From: Pseudomonas violetae
GTDB taxonomy: Bacteria; Pseudomonadota; Gammaproteobacteria; Pseudomonadales; Pseudomonadaceae
DNA: 64,000 nucleotides
Assembly: GCF_023072615.1 (NCBI RefSeq)
Contig: NZ_JAKNRW010000001.1
Location: forward strand, 186,001-250,000
Direction of reading: 5' to 3'
Position 1 is the first letter of the stretch. Every line of letters starts with the position of its first letter. A program made the translations under genes and the position numbers. Positions 1-8,349 of the stretch are shown one piece after another. Below the pieces are notes generated by a model, which worked only from the letters and a program-made list of their open reading frames with translations, was not told the DNA's origin and searched no databases.

Positions 1-1
1 G

Positions 2-115
2 AACTTGCCTGGTATTTTTGCCGCACGCCGGCTGGGTTTGTCAGAGCCAGCGACCGTCTGGCGGCCCAATGTCCGTATCAAAGGTGTCACTATTGCTGCT
101 GAAGCTGCAGCCTGA
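2..115 (+). CDS. C-terminal end of an unidentified protein (5' truncated by window)
   Basis: An open frame enters from the left edge and gives 37 residues ending at TGA 113-115. The fragment contains GIFAARRLGL and WRPNVRIKGV. It lies in the same direction as the Ter module and 71 bases before the next start, so it is probably part of the same locus. Ter biosynthetic modules often carry an ATP-grasp gene, but this tail is too short to assign to any family. Confidence 0.5.
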   Translation, partial: NLPGIFAARRLGLSEPATVWRPNVRIKGVTIAAEAAA

Positions 116-186
116 TATTAAACTGATATCCTAACGCGAACGCGTTCTGCCAAGTTGGCGGTCAGCCGGAATGGAGAAATCAAGGA

Positions 187-1320
187 ATGATGGTGCTGGC
201 GCCAGGCGCAAACACGGCAATATTGAGCTCGCGGACTGAGTGGACTCTGGAATCCCCTAAATCTTCCTCGTTTGGAGACTATGCAGGGGTTGCCGTGTTG
301 CCGGTTGATGACAAACGGCGCCCTACTGGTGAGCTCGCGCTATTGCATACGTCCTGTGATTGGATGGAATGGGGTGGGAGCCAGGCCATACCGTCATGCA
401 AACTGAATTTGGAATCGCTTCCGGCTGGTAGTGATCGAGTTCTGCTAATCGTCTACACCTTCTCCGCAGCTGGCCCTGTCAGCGAACTTCATTCATTGCG
501 TCTACAAGTCGACGGCCAGATTGAACATTGCCTTGACCTCCGCGAAAACGGCGAATCGGCGATTATCATCGGCGAGTTCTACGCGCGAAACCAGCAATGG
601 AAGTTTCGCGCACTAGCAGAAGGCTCTGCGTATGGATTGGCCGCGCTCGGTCGTCGCGTAGGCATTGAGATTGACGACGCACACCCCAAGGGACGCATTA
701 GCCCGCCTGATACTGGTGCCTCACGTGCAACTGGTACTTGCTTCGCGGTATCGCCTAATCATGTCCTAACGTGCGCTCACGTAATCGAGGGTATGCAAGA
801 TATTCACATTTCGTCCTTTGAGGGCCGCTACCGCGCCGAACCCGTTGTAATCGACCGACGTAATGACATTGCGCTCCTTAGAGTCTTGCAGTCTCCAGCT
901 TTAAATCCGGTGGTCTTTAAAGAAGGGTTTGGATGCGAGCTCGGTGAACACGTTGTCGCTTTAGGCTTCCCTCTATCCGGCTTTGCCGGTGGAGGTGTAC
1001 AGGTCACCCAAGGAGGCGTGTCGGGTTTATTCGGTCTCCACAATGATGCAGGCCTGCTCCAATTCACTGCTCCAATACAACCTGGTTCCAGCGGTAGTCC
1101 GCTTTTTGACTCTTCAGGGGCAGTTATCGGTTTGGTGACATCAACCGTGGAATCTGCGCAGAACATGAATTTTGCCGTAAAGGCCTCATTACTCCTTGCG
1201 TTCCTTAACGCTTGCCGTGTTGAGGCCAGGATATCGCCTGTCAGCAAAACATTCACGACGACTGAGTTGGTCCGTGAAGCCCAGTCTTCTTTGTGGCGAA
1301 TTGAAGCCCAAAATTTCTGA
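187..1320 (+). CDS. TerD-like domain fused to trypsin-like serine protease
   Basis: This 377-residue protein has two parts. Residues 10-160 look like a TerD-family beta domain, with the family ending IIIGEFYARNQQWKFRALAE matching the C-termini of the TerD and TerA proteins downstream. Residues 180-340 are a trypsin-like (HtrA/S1-type) peptidase. The catalytic triad is visible: His198 in TCAHV, Asp227 in RRNDIALL and Ser302 in QPGSSGSPL. No signal peptide is seen, so a cytoplasmic stress protease is likely. The start is preceded by GGAG at 173-176, and an adjacent ATG at 190 is an alternative. It heads the biosynthetic module and sits 71 bases before the PRTase gene. The substrate is unknown. 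Regulated proteolysis of Ter components is an inference. Confidence 0.85.
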   Translation: MMVLAPGANTAILSSRTEWTLESPKSSSFGDYAGVAVLPVDDKRRPTGELALLHTSCDWMEWGGSQAIPSCKLNLESLPAGSDRVLLIVYTFSAAGPVSELHSLRLQVDGQIEHCLDLRENGESAIIIGEFYARNQQWKFRALAEGSAYGLAALGRRVGIEIDDAHPKGRISPPDTGASRATGTCFAVSPNHVLTCAHVIEGMQDIHISSFEGRYRAEPVVIDRRNDIALLRVLQSPALNPVVFKEGFGCELGEHVVALGFPLSGFAGGGVQVTQGGVSGLFGLHNDAGLLQFTAPIQPGSSGSPLFDSSGAVIGLVTSTVESAQNMNFAVKASLLLAFLNACRVEARISPVSKTFTTTELVREAQSSLWRIEAQNF

Positions 1321-1391
1321 CCCCCTTTTGACTTGTCAAATGCGCAAGAGCCGTTAGGTTAATGATCTTACGCATTTCTAGGATGTTGTTA

Positions 1392-2519
1392 ATGGAAAGT
1401 AACGCAGGTTCCAAGGCGCTCAGCGCACAATTGTTGCGCGGGCGACTCGATGTCAAAGTAGATGGTTCACTAATCGACCCGGGCGCACTGTTCGGCTTTG
1501 CCGAGCGTAATAATCCGAAGCGCGCGTTTCTATTTGTTTCAAAAGTACTGGGGCGCCATATTCCAGTGCGTCCTTCGGTCATGGAAGCTAGTTTCAAAAG
1601 CCTGGCCCAGGAAATACCCGCAAACCTTCCAGGTCCAGTGCTTGTAATCGGCATGGCCGAGACTGCGGTTGGTCTGGGTGCTGGTGTGCATCGCGCATTT
1701 AGCGCGACCCGCCCTGATACCGTCTATATGGTCAGCACGCGACATCCGACTGGTACGGAACTTCTCACTCGCTTTGAAGAGGAGCACAGCCACGCAAGTG
1801 CTCATTTGATTCACATGCCTGTAGAGCCCGACATCCGGGAAATGGTTTTGAATGCGCGTTCGTTGGTGCTTGTCGACGACGAAGCCTCCACCGGCAAGAC
1901 CTTCATTAATCTGCACCGCGCATTGGTTGATGCGGGCCTGACCAAGGTCGAGAATGTAGTGACCTGCGTTCTTACCGATTGGTCCCGTAATGCGGTTTGC
2001 AAGGCCATCGGTTCATCCGCCCATCAAGTTTCGCTTCTGCAAGGCACATATGATTTTCACGAGGACGTAGACGCTCCTTTGCCTGTAATGCCGCAGGTTG
2101 GCTCTGTGGCCGCCGGCGATTGGCCGCTCACACCAGAGAAAGATTGGGGGCGTCTAGGCGTTCGCGATGTTGAGGACACCTTGGCACTTGGTCTGAAAGT
2201 CGTTGCTGGGGAGCGCGTTCTTGTTGTCGGCACCAGTGAGTTCGTCTGGCGTCCGTTTCTGCTCGCAGAGCGGTTGGAGCGCGCTGGTGCTGATGTGCAC
2301 TTCAGCTCGACCAGTCGTTCGCCTATCGCGTTAGGTCACGCGATCGGTCACGCGCTTTCATTCTCGGACAACTACGGGTTAGGTATTCCGAACTTCCTCT
2401 ACAACGTCCGCCCTGGGCAGTTTGATCGCGTGTTGATTTGCTCGGAAACGCCGGCGCAGTCAATACCTGCAGATCTTGTTAAATCTTTGAACGCCGAGGT
2501 GATTGTTGATGCTCAGTAA
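1392..2519 (+). CDS. Phosphoribosyltransferase with TRSP domain (Ter module)
   Basis: About 375 residues. The PRPP-binding loop of type I phosphoribosyltransferases is clear in SLVLVDDEASTGKTFINL. The C-terminal third (WRPFLLAERLERAGADVHFS, then SRSPIALGHAIGH) matches the TRSP domain found after PRTases in Ter loci. From family knowledge such proteins are proposed to make a ribosylated, nucleoside-like metabolite. ATG 1392 is preferred because AGGA lies 8 bases upstream. An in-frame ATG at 1362 adds ten residues with a poorly spaced site. It overlaps the next gene by 11 bases, which suggests translational coupling. The product has not been shown biochemically as far as I know. Confidence 0.8.
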   Translation: MESNAGSKALSAQLLRGRLDVKVDGSLIDPGALFGFAERNNPKRAFLFVSKVLGRHIPVRPSVMEASFKSLAQEIPANLPGPVLVIGMAETAVGLGAGVHRAFSATRPDTVYMVSTRHPTGTELLTRFEEEHSHASAHLIHMPVEPDIREMVLNARSLVLVDDEASTGKTFINLHRALVDAGLTKVENVVTCVLTDWSRNAVCKAIGSSAHQVSLLQGTYDFHEDVDAPLPVMPQVGSVAAGDWPLTPEKDWGRLGVRDVEDTLALGLKVVAGERVLVVGTSEFVWRPFLLAERLERAGADVHFSSTSRSPIALGHAIGHALSFSDNYGLGIPNFLYNVRPGQFDRVLICSETPAQSIPADLVKSLNAEVIVDAQ

Positions 2520-3267
2520 TCGCCCAATGGCCCTGGCCGACCTCGACGACACGCTGTTTCAGACCGCGCGTAAAATGCCTGAGGGAACTCTACGGCATCC
2601 AGCAACCTACGACGTTGATGGCCAACCCAACGGATACATGAGCGCCGTTCAAAAATCACTGTTTGAGTGGTTGCTCTCTTCCACCGACGTTGTGCCGGTC
2701 ACAGCCCGAAGCGTGGAAGCATTCAGCCGGGTAAAGCTACCGTTTACCCAGGGCGCAGTCTGTTCACACGGCGGAGTCATCCTCGGCCCGGATCGTAAGC
2801 TTGACGAAGCATGGCAGTCGCACATGCGCGTCGTTCTGGCTGACTTCCAAAGTCGTCTACCGGGTTTGAGCGAAGAAACCCTCGCCATCGGCAAAGAGCT
2901 TGGCATCTCTTTGCGTGGGTGGGTGGTTGAGGAAGAAGGGCTGCGTAATTACGTGGTGACCAAGCACAACGAGTCTAACGACGAGGTGCTTAAAACGGTC
3001 CTTGCTGAGGTCCAGCGCCGCGGCCTGCTGGAAGGTATGCACATCCACGCCAATAGCAACAACCTGGCGTTCCTACCTGTTGGCCTATCGAAGCAGGCGG
3101 CGGTACAGGAACTCCTACGACGTGATCGCGAAGTCAATGGTGTTCGGCCGGTGCTCGGCTTCGGCGACAGCATTACCGACTTGGGCTTCATGAGTGAGTG
3201 CCACATGTGGGCGACCCCTTCTCGAAGCCAGCTAGCCAAGCTAGTGGGGGATACGCTCAATGACTAA
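2509..3267 (+). CDS. HAD-superfamily hydrolase (Ter module)
   Basis: About 252 residues. Motif I is DLDDT at residues 11-15, with the nucleophile Asp11 and acid/base Asp13. The C-terminal GFGDSITDLGFM provides the motif IV acidic pair. The fold suggests a phosphatase with a Cof/sucrose-phosphate-type cap. ATG 2509 is favoured over upstream TTG codons. It overlaps the PRTase by 11 bases and the StiP gene by 8, so the three are one translationally coupled unit. In this context it probably dephosphorylates an intermediate of the Ter-linked metabolite, which is inference. Confidence 0.8.
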   Translation: MLSNRPMALADLDDTLFQTARKMPEGTLRHPATYDVDGQPNGYMSAVQKSLFEWLLSSTDVVPVTARSVEAFSRVKLPFTQGAVCSHGGVILGPDRKLDEAWQSHMRVVLADFQSRLPGLSEETLAIGKELGISLRGWVVEEEGLRNYVVTKHNESNDEVLKTVLAEVQRRGLLEGMHIHANSNNLAFLPVGLSKQAAVQELLRRDREVNGVRPVLGFGDSITDLGFMSECHMWATPSRSQLAKLVGDTLND

Positions 3268-4354
3268 CACCGTTTCGGATCTCAATACAGTAGGGAGCGG
3301 CAGCTACCTCCCCAATGATGTTCACTTCCTGCTCCAGCCTGTGCAAATGGAAGTAACGGACGTCGCGGAAAAAGAGCGCTTGATTCAATCGAAGCAGAAG
3401 CATTATTCCGAGATGATCAGCTTAGAGAGCGCCCCTACTGACGTGCACAAGGCACTGTATCAGCGAGCGCTCGGCCAGAATGGTGTCCGGATGGCCACCG
3501 ATGTTCAAGCCCTGGCTCTGGCTTTGAATGAAGCATGCTCCGGCCCTTCAATTGTCCTGGTTTCTTTTGTTCGGGCTGGGCTGCCTCTGGGTGTCTTGCT
3601 GCGGCGCGCGCTGATTGACATGGGTCGCGAATCACACCATTACGGCATCAGTATCGTTCGCGACCGTGGAATTGATTCAGTCGCTTTGGAAGCGATTATT
3701 ACGGCGCATGGCGCTGAGAATATCGTCTTCGTCGACGGCTGGACTGGAAAGGGAGCGATTTCTGGCGAGATCCAGCGAAGCCTCAATGGTGACTCGCGCT
3801 TCCCGCGGGACCCCCGCCTGGTCGTTTTAGCAGACCCTTGTGGTCACTCATGGCTTTCCGCCTCGGCTGAGGACTGGGTCATCCCGTCCGGAATCCTAGG
3901 GGCCACCGTGTCGGGCCTGGTATCGCGTTCGATCTGGCCTGTTGACGGTGGGCTTCATGGCTGCGTCGTTTACGACCACTTACAGGCGCACGATGTGACT
4001 CAGGATTTTATTGAGCACATCGATGCTCAGCGCAAGACTTTGGGCTCGGTGCATCGCGCTACGCCGTGGACAGACGCACAGCGGGTTGAGCTACAGGACG
4101 CAGCCGGACACGTCGTGAAGTCTTTAGCCGAGCGGTTTGGCATCAAGAATTTGAACCGGGTTAAGCCTGGCATCGCAGAAGCGACTCGAGCCGTCCTTCG
4201 CCGTGTACCAGACCATGTTCTCGTGCGCGATCGCCATGACAGCGATGTTCAGTTGTTGCTGCACCTCACCGAAGGTGCTGGTGTTTCCGTTGAAGAGGTT
4301 GGCGCTGCATTGGGCCCATACCGGGCTGTGACTATTATTCGGAGCGTGAGTTGA
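3260..4354 (+). CDS. StiP-family protein: PRTase-like domain plus PELOTA RNA-binding domain
   Basis: 364 residues. A PRTase-like core has the loop NIVFVDGWTGKGAISGEI at about residues 154-171, and VSFVRAGLPLGVLLRRAL upstream. The last ~90 residues (from about 275) match the PELOTA-type RNA-binding domain of this family. Databases often name it cysteine protease StiP; later analysis of Ter loci treats the core as a PRTase, which the visible loop supports. It overlaps the HAD gene before it by 8 bases and the CitE-like gene by one base (TGATG). A role in making or transferring a ribosylated base is inferred. Confidence 0.78.
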   Translation: MTNTVSDLNTVGSGSYLPNDVHFLLQPVQMEVTDVAEKERLIQSKQKHYSEMISLESAPTDVHKALYQRALGQNGVRMATDVQALALALNEACSGPSIVLVSFVRAGLPLGVLLRRALIDMGRESHHYGISIVRDRGIDSVALEAIITAHGAENIVFVDGWTGKGAISGEIQRSLNGDSRFPRDPRLVVLADPCGHSWLSASAEDWVIPSGILGATVSGLVSRSIWPVDGGLHGCVVYDHLQAHDVTQDFIEHIDAQRKTLGSVHRATPWTDAQRVELQDAAGHVVKSLAERFGIKNLNRVKPGIAEATRAVLRRVPDHVLVRDRHDSDVQLLLHLTEGAGVSVEEVGAALGPYRAVTIIRSVS

Positions 4355-5304
4355 TGAAAATCCTTTCTCCGTATGCCCTCGGCGCCACGCTGTACATGCC
4401 TGCCACGCGAGCAGATCTGCTTGATGTCGTGTTCCGGACCAAGCTACCGGAGTTGCGCTCTCTGGTGGTATGTCTGGAAGACGCGGTAGCGGATATCGAT
4501 ATCGACACGGCGCTTAGTAATCTGCATGTGTTGTTATCAGCGATCAACGACCGCGGTGGCCGCTCAGGCGACGGCCCGTTGTTGTTCGTCCGTCCCCGAG
4601 ATTCGGTGATGGCGGCCGTGTTGAATGACTGGCCATTAATAAAACACGTTGATGGATTTGTCGTCCCCAAGCTCACAATGCGGAACCTCGGCTCCTGGGA
4701 GCAGGCGGTAACAAATCCTGAGCTGTTTCTTATGCCTACCCTTGAGACCGCCGACGTCTTCAATCCTGTTGCGATGGTCGAATTGGGACAGGCACTCAGG
4801 GCCAACCTGGCCAGCCGTATCATTGCACTGCGCATCGGGGGAAACGATCTGATGGGCTCTTTGGGGCTTCGTCGGAACCCAGCGACAACGCTATACAGCA
4901 CTCCGATGGGATACGTTATTCCGATGCTTGCTGGGGTCATGGGGTCGCAGGGCTTCGCCCTTACCGCTCCGGTATTCGAGCAGCTCGCAACGCCCAATTT
5001 GCTGGGTGAGGAGCTGGATCTCGATATCGCTCACGGCCTGGTCGGCAAGACTGCAATTCATCCAAGCCAGATCAGCCTCATCCAGGAAAAGCTGCGGGTG
5101 AGTCTCGAGGACCTCAACAGCGCGAAGCTGATTGTCAGTGATGTTGCTCCAGCTGTGTTTAAGCACAACGACGTGATGTGTGAACCTGCAACCCATTACA
5201 AATGGGCGATCAAGATTCTTGAGCGTGCAGAGTGGCATGGCGTACGGGTACCCGAAGCCGCCAATGGGGAGACAACCATTCGCTTGGCTGAGGCTGCTCA
5301 ATGA
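4354..5304 (+). CDS. HpcH/HpaI aldolase / CitE-like lyase (Ter module)
   Basis: 316 residues with the HpcH/HpaI-CitE barrel pattern: GATLYMPATRADLLDVVF near the N-terminus, LRSLVVCLEDAVAD with the acidic metal ligands, and GKTAIHPSQISLIQ in the C-terminal third, typical of citrate lyase beta-like enzymes. Such enzymes cleave or form C-C bonds next to a carboxylate, usually as CoA thioesters; the substrate here is unknown. The start overlaps the upstream stop (TGATG) with GGAGCG upstream, and the stop overlaps the next ATG (ATGA). CitE-like proteins are a recurring part of Ter biosynthetic modules. Confidence 0.82.
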   Translation: MKILSPYALGATLYMPATRADLLDVVFRTKLPELRSLVVCLEDAVADIDIDTALSNLHVLLSAINDRGGRSGDGPLLFVRPRDSVMAAVLNDWPLIKHVDGFVVPKLTMRNLGSWEQAVTNPELFLMPTLETADVFNPVAMVELGQALRANLASRIIALRIGGNDLMGSLGLRRNPATTLYSTPMGYVIPMLAGVMGSQGFALTAPVFEQLATPNLLGEELDLDIAHGLVGKTAIHPSQISLIQEKLRVSLEDLNSAKLIVSDVAPAVFKHNDVMCEPATHYKWAIKILERAEWHGVRVPEAANGETTIRLAEAAQ

Positions 5305-6056
5305 AACAGATCCCCGAACCTGAGATGCACGGTAAGCAGGTGCTGTCGGTATTCGATTTCGACGGCACCCTCACCAGGCATGACAGCTTCGTCCCATTCT
5401 TAAAGTTTGCTTTTGGCCGGCGCGAGTTCAATCGACGTGTCTTGATGCTCGCCATTCCGAGCATACGTTTTCTTGCACGGCGTTTGACTCGCGACGAGCT
5501 CAAAGCGCGGTTGGTCAGCACATTCCTAACTGGAGTCGATGCCGATTGGGTCAGCGAGCAGGCCCAAACTTTCTGTGAGGTGTTTTGGCTCCAGCTTATG
5601 CGACCTTCCGGGTTAACATCCGTCGCGAATGAAATTGAGGCTGGCTCAGAAGTGACGCTCTGCTCAGCCTCCCCCGCATTGGTGCTGCGACCGTTCGCAG
5701 AACGCTTAGGCATCAAATTGATTGGTACTGAGCTGGAGGTTGTCGACGGACGACTGACCGGGCAAATCGCCGGCAACAATTGTAGATGCGAGAACAAGGT
5801 TCTACGGCTTGAAGCGGTCTATGGACCATTAAGCCAATACCGCCTAAAGGCATGGGGCGACACGCGGGGCGATCATGAATTGCTCGCGGCAGCGCAAGAG
5901 GCCAACTGGCGAAATTTCCATCCCGCATGGCGTCGTGGACGCCTGCGGGGAGCAAATGGCGGTAAACCGAGCGTGAGCGCTGTTGCTCACACCACACTGC
6001 AAGTAGCGGTCAACTCTGACCGCAACGCGAATACTGACGATCAACAAGGAGCGTAA
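5301..6056 (+). CDS. HAD-IB family hydrolase (SerB-like phosphatase)
   Basis: 251 residues. VFDFDGTLTRHDSF at residues 18-31 gives motif I with Asp19 and Asp21. The middle stretch VTLCSASPALVLRPFAERLG is characteristic of HAD subfamily IB (SerB/PgpC-like), and KAWGDTRGDHELLA supplies motif IV. It overlaps the CitE-like gene by four bases (ATGA) and ends two bases before terZ, which has its own AAGGAG. The last ~50 residues after the catalytic domain look unstructured. This is the second HAD enzyme of the module, probably another dephosphorylation step. Confidence 0.82.
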   Translation: MKQIPEPEMHGKQVLSVFDFDGTLTRHDSFVPFLKFAFGRREFNRRVLMLAIPSIRFLARRLTRDELKARLVSTFLTGVDADWVSEQAQTFCEVFWLQLMRPSGLTSVANEIEAGSEVTLCSASPALVLRPFAERLGIKLIGTELEVVDGRLTGQIAGNNCRCENKVLRLEAVYGPLSQYRLKAWGDTRGDHELLAAAQEANWRNFHPAWRRGRLRGANGGKPSVSAVAHTTLQVAVNSDRNANTDDQQGA

Positions 6057-6058
6057 CG

Positions 6059-6643
6059 ATGGCACTTACCCTGAGCAAACAACAAACCATCTCTCTGGAA
6101 AAAACGGCCGGTAGCGCGTTGACTAGTGTAAGCCTGGGCCTGGGTTGGGATGCAGCGAAAGTTGGTTTTCTGGGCAGACTGACGGGTTCCACCACCGAAA
6201 TTGATCTGGACGCATCCTGCATTCTCTTAGACAAAGACCTGAAACCAATCGACCTGGTCTGGTTTCGTCAGTTGCAGTCGCGCGATGGTTCGATCAAGCA
6301 TTCTGGCGACAATCGTACTGGTGCTGGCGATGGCGATGATGAGTCGATCCGGGTCGACCTCCAACGGCTGCCCTCATCTGTCCAGCATTTGGTTTTTACG
6401 GTCAATAGTTTCACCGGTCAGAATTTTGAGAAGGTAGAAAACGCTTATTGCCGAATCCTCAACGCCGGTAACAACTCCGAATTGGCTCGCTTTAATTTAT
6501 CCGAGCGCGGCCGTCACACTGGTATCGTGATGGCAAGCTTGACGCGTCAAAACGGGGGTTGGGATTTCAAAGCAATCGGCATGACCACTAACGGTCGTAC
6601 AGCCGATGATCTCGTATCCCTGGCTATACAGGCGCTCCGCTGA
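6059..6643 (+). CDS. terZ: TerZ-like TerD-family protein
   Basis: 194 residues of a single TerD-type domain. The N-terminus MALTLSKQQTISLEK, GLGWD, EIDLDAS and [16 protein letters not shown] are family hallmarks; the acidic Asp/Glu clusters bind calcium in characterised TerD proteins. The insert AAKVGFLGRLTGST after GLGWD distinguishes it from TerD and TerE and fits TerZ. A strong AAGGAG lies just upstream, and the TGATG stop overlaps terA. It acts in the cytoplasm, near the inner face of the membrane in the accepted model of TerC-anchored complexes. Confidence 0.85.
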   Translation: MALTLSKQQTISLEKTAGSALTSVSLGLGWDAAKVGFLGRLTGSTTEIDLDASCILLDKDLKPIDLVWFRQLQSRDGSIKHSGDNRTGAGDGDDESIRVDLQRLPSSVQHLVFTVNSFTGQNFEKVENAYCRILNAGNNSELARFNLSERGRHTGIVMASLTRQNGGWDFKAIGMTTNGRTADDLVSLAIQALR

Positions 6644-7845
6644 TGCCGACTCTTGTCCCTGGTGGAAATGCGCCGGTCGCCAACGGCCCAATTCGCGTTG
6701 ATGTCAATTACACTCCAATTCCTGGGGCTGATATTGATGTTTCGGCATTCATCCTTGGCGCCTCGGGTAAAGTCCGTGGCGATACGGACATGTGCTTCTA
6801 CGGACAAACCAGCGTGCTTGGTGGAGCGGTGCAACTGACCGTAGCGTCCCCCGGATGCGCTGTCTTTACTCTTGATCTGAGCCGTCTGGACCCCGCCGTT
6901 GAAAAGGTCGCTTTGACTGCGACGATCTATGAGAACAAAGCCAGCTTTGAGCGCGTCTCGCAACTCTCAGTCGTAATAATCGGTGGCATTGAAGCTCAGA
7001 TCCCGACTGCCGGAATGACAGAAACTGCGTTGATCCTCGGTGAGTTCTATCGCCGTCAAGGGGAGTGGAAATTTCGTTGTGTTGGCCAAGGTTTTAATGG
7101 CGGACTTGAGCCGCTTGCAAAACACTTTGGAGTCGATGTTGCAGCTCCAACCGTCGCCCCAACACCTCCACCTGCTCCTTTTGTCGCGCCTCCTGTGCCT
7201 GCTCCTGCTCCCGCTCCTGCTCCTGCAGCGCCCGTTCCGGCCAAATCCACGATCAGCTTGAGCAAAGTTACCCTCGACAAGACTCGCACCTCGATCAGCC
7301 TTGAGAAAACCGCGGCAGGGTTTGGTGAGATCAAGGTGAACTTGAACTGGAACAAAGGAAAGAAAGGTTTCTTTGGGGCCGGTAAGTCCATCGACCTAGA
7401 CGTTGGCTGCCTGTTTGAACTTCAAGATGGGTATAAAGGCGTTGTCCAAGCTTTGGGTAATTCTTTCGGAAGCCTGGACAGCGAACCGTTCGTTCAATTG
7501 ATGGGTGACGATCGGACCGGTTCGGTTGATGGGGGGGAATGGCTGCACATCAACGGTAAAAAATGGTCCGAAGTCAAACGCATCCTAATCTTTGCTTTCA
7601 TCTACGAAGGTGCACCGAACTGGAGAGAAACCGACGGTGTTGTAACGATCTTTGTTCCAGGTCAGCCTGAGATTGAAGTCCGTCTAAATGAAGAGGGAGG
7701 TCGTGAAGGCATGTGTGCCATTGCGATGCTTGAAAACGTGAACGGCGCCGTTAAGGTATCCAGACGAGTCGATTTCCACCGAGGTCATTCGCAACTGGAT
7801 AAAGCCTACGGCTGGGGTATGCGCTGGAGCGCGGGATCGAAATAA
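6643..7845 (+). CDS. terA: TerA: two TerD-like domains joined by a Pro/Ala linker
   Basis: 400 residues, close to the usual TerA length. Residues 5-165 form one TerD-like domain ending ALILGEFYRRQGEWKFRCVG. A linker of Ala-Pro repeats spans about residues 167-200. The C-terminal half forms a second domain starting SISLEKTAAGFGEIKVNLNW and containing GDDRTGSVDGGEW. It follows terZ by one-base overlap. Downstream, between its stop and terB, is a 20-base perfect palindrome that may control terB translation. The protein is thought to be a metal-binding scaffold of the Ter complex. Confidence 0.85.
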   Translation: MPTLVPGGNAPVANGPIRVDVNYTPIPGADIDVSAFILGASGKVRGDTDMCFYGQTSVLGGAVQLTVASPGCAVFTLDLSRLDPAVEKVALTATIYENKASFERVSQLSVVIIGGIEAQIPTAGMTETALILGEFYRRQGEWKFRCVGQGFNGGLEPLAKHFGVDVAAPTVAPTPPPAPFVAPPVPAPAPAPAPAAPVPAKSTISLSKVTLDKTRTSISLEKTAAGFGEIKVNLNWNKGKKGFFGAGKSIDLDVGCLFELQDGYKGVVQALGNSFGSLDSEPFVQLMGDDRTGSVDGGEWLHINGKKWSEVKRILIFAFIYEGAPNWRETDGVVTIFVPGQPEIEVRLNEEGGREGMCAIAMLENVNGAVKVSRRVDFHRGHSQLDKAYGWGMRWSAGSK

Positions 7846-7851
7846 TTGTTT

Positions 7852-7881
7852 GCGGGGTCAATTGACCCCGCCCTTTGGGGG
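7852..7881 (+). promoter_or_regulatory. Palindrome between terA and terB with competing SD hairpin
   Basis: Bases 7852-7871 form a perfect 20-base palindrome (GCGGGGTCAA followed by its reverse complement). The CCCC in its right arm (7866-7869) can instead pair with GGGG at 7877-7880, which is part of the terB ribosome binding site (GGGGGA before ATG 7889). The two hairpins are mutually exclusive. A role in translational control or transcript processing is inference. Confidence 0.5.
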
Positions 7882-7888
7882 AACTGAA

Positions 7889-8338
7889 ATGCTTTCATGG
7901 CTAAAAGATAACGTGGCTGCTGCCCGCGACAAATTAACAACAGAAGTGACCAAATTCAAAAACCAGCGATTCATGGATGCTATGACGGCGAACTGCGCTC
8001 TCATCGCAGCGGCGTCTGGCGGTGTCTCTTCGGAAGAAAAGCAAAAAATGGCTGCCTTTATCAGTCAATCGCCAGAGTTGAAGGTTTTTAACATGACGGA
8101 CGTGATCAAGTCCTTCAACTCTCATTGCGAGAAATTTGAGTTTGACTTTCAGATCGGTCAGGCAGAAGCGCTGAAGGTGATGAGCAAAATCAAAAATGAT
8201 CCTGGCGCCGGCCGGCTGCTCGTTCGTGTCGGTTGTGCCATCGGTGCGTCGGACGGAGACTTCGATGCTGAAGAGAAAGCGGCTTGCCGTCTAGTTTGCG
8301 CTGAGTTGGGCTTGAACCCAGCTGATTTCGATCTTTAA
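7889..8338 (+). CDS. terB: TerB family tellurite resistance protein
   Basis: 149 residues from ATG 7889, close to the 151 of characterised TerB. The helical TerB core is visible: ANCALIAAASGGVSSEEKQK, then VGCAIGASDGDFDAEEKAAC, two related acidic helical repeats that bind metal in the family. The start is chosen because of GGGGGA eight bases upstream and the family N-terminus MLSWLKDNV; an upstream in-frame start at 7850 lies inside the palindrome and is unlikely. TerB is a cytoplasmic protein that associates with TerC at the membrane. Confidence 0.88.
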   Translation: MLSWLKDNVAAARDKLTTEVTKFKNQRFMDAMTANCALIAAASGGVSSEEKQKMAAFISQSPELKVFNMTDVIKSFNSHCEKFEFDFQIGQAEALKVMSKIKNDPGAGRLLVRVGCAIGASDGDFDAEEKAACRLVCAELGLNPADFDL

Positions 8339-8349
8339 GGAGCGGTACC

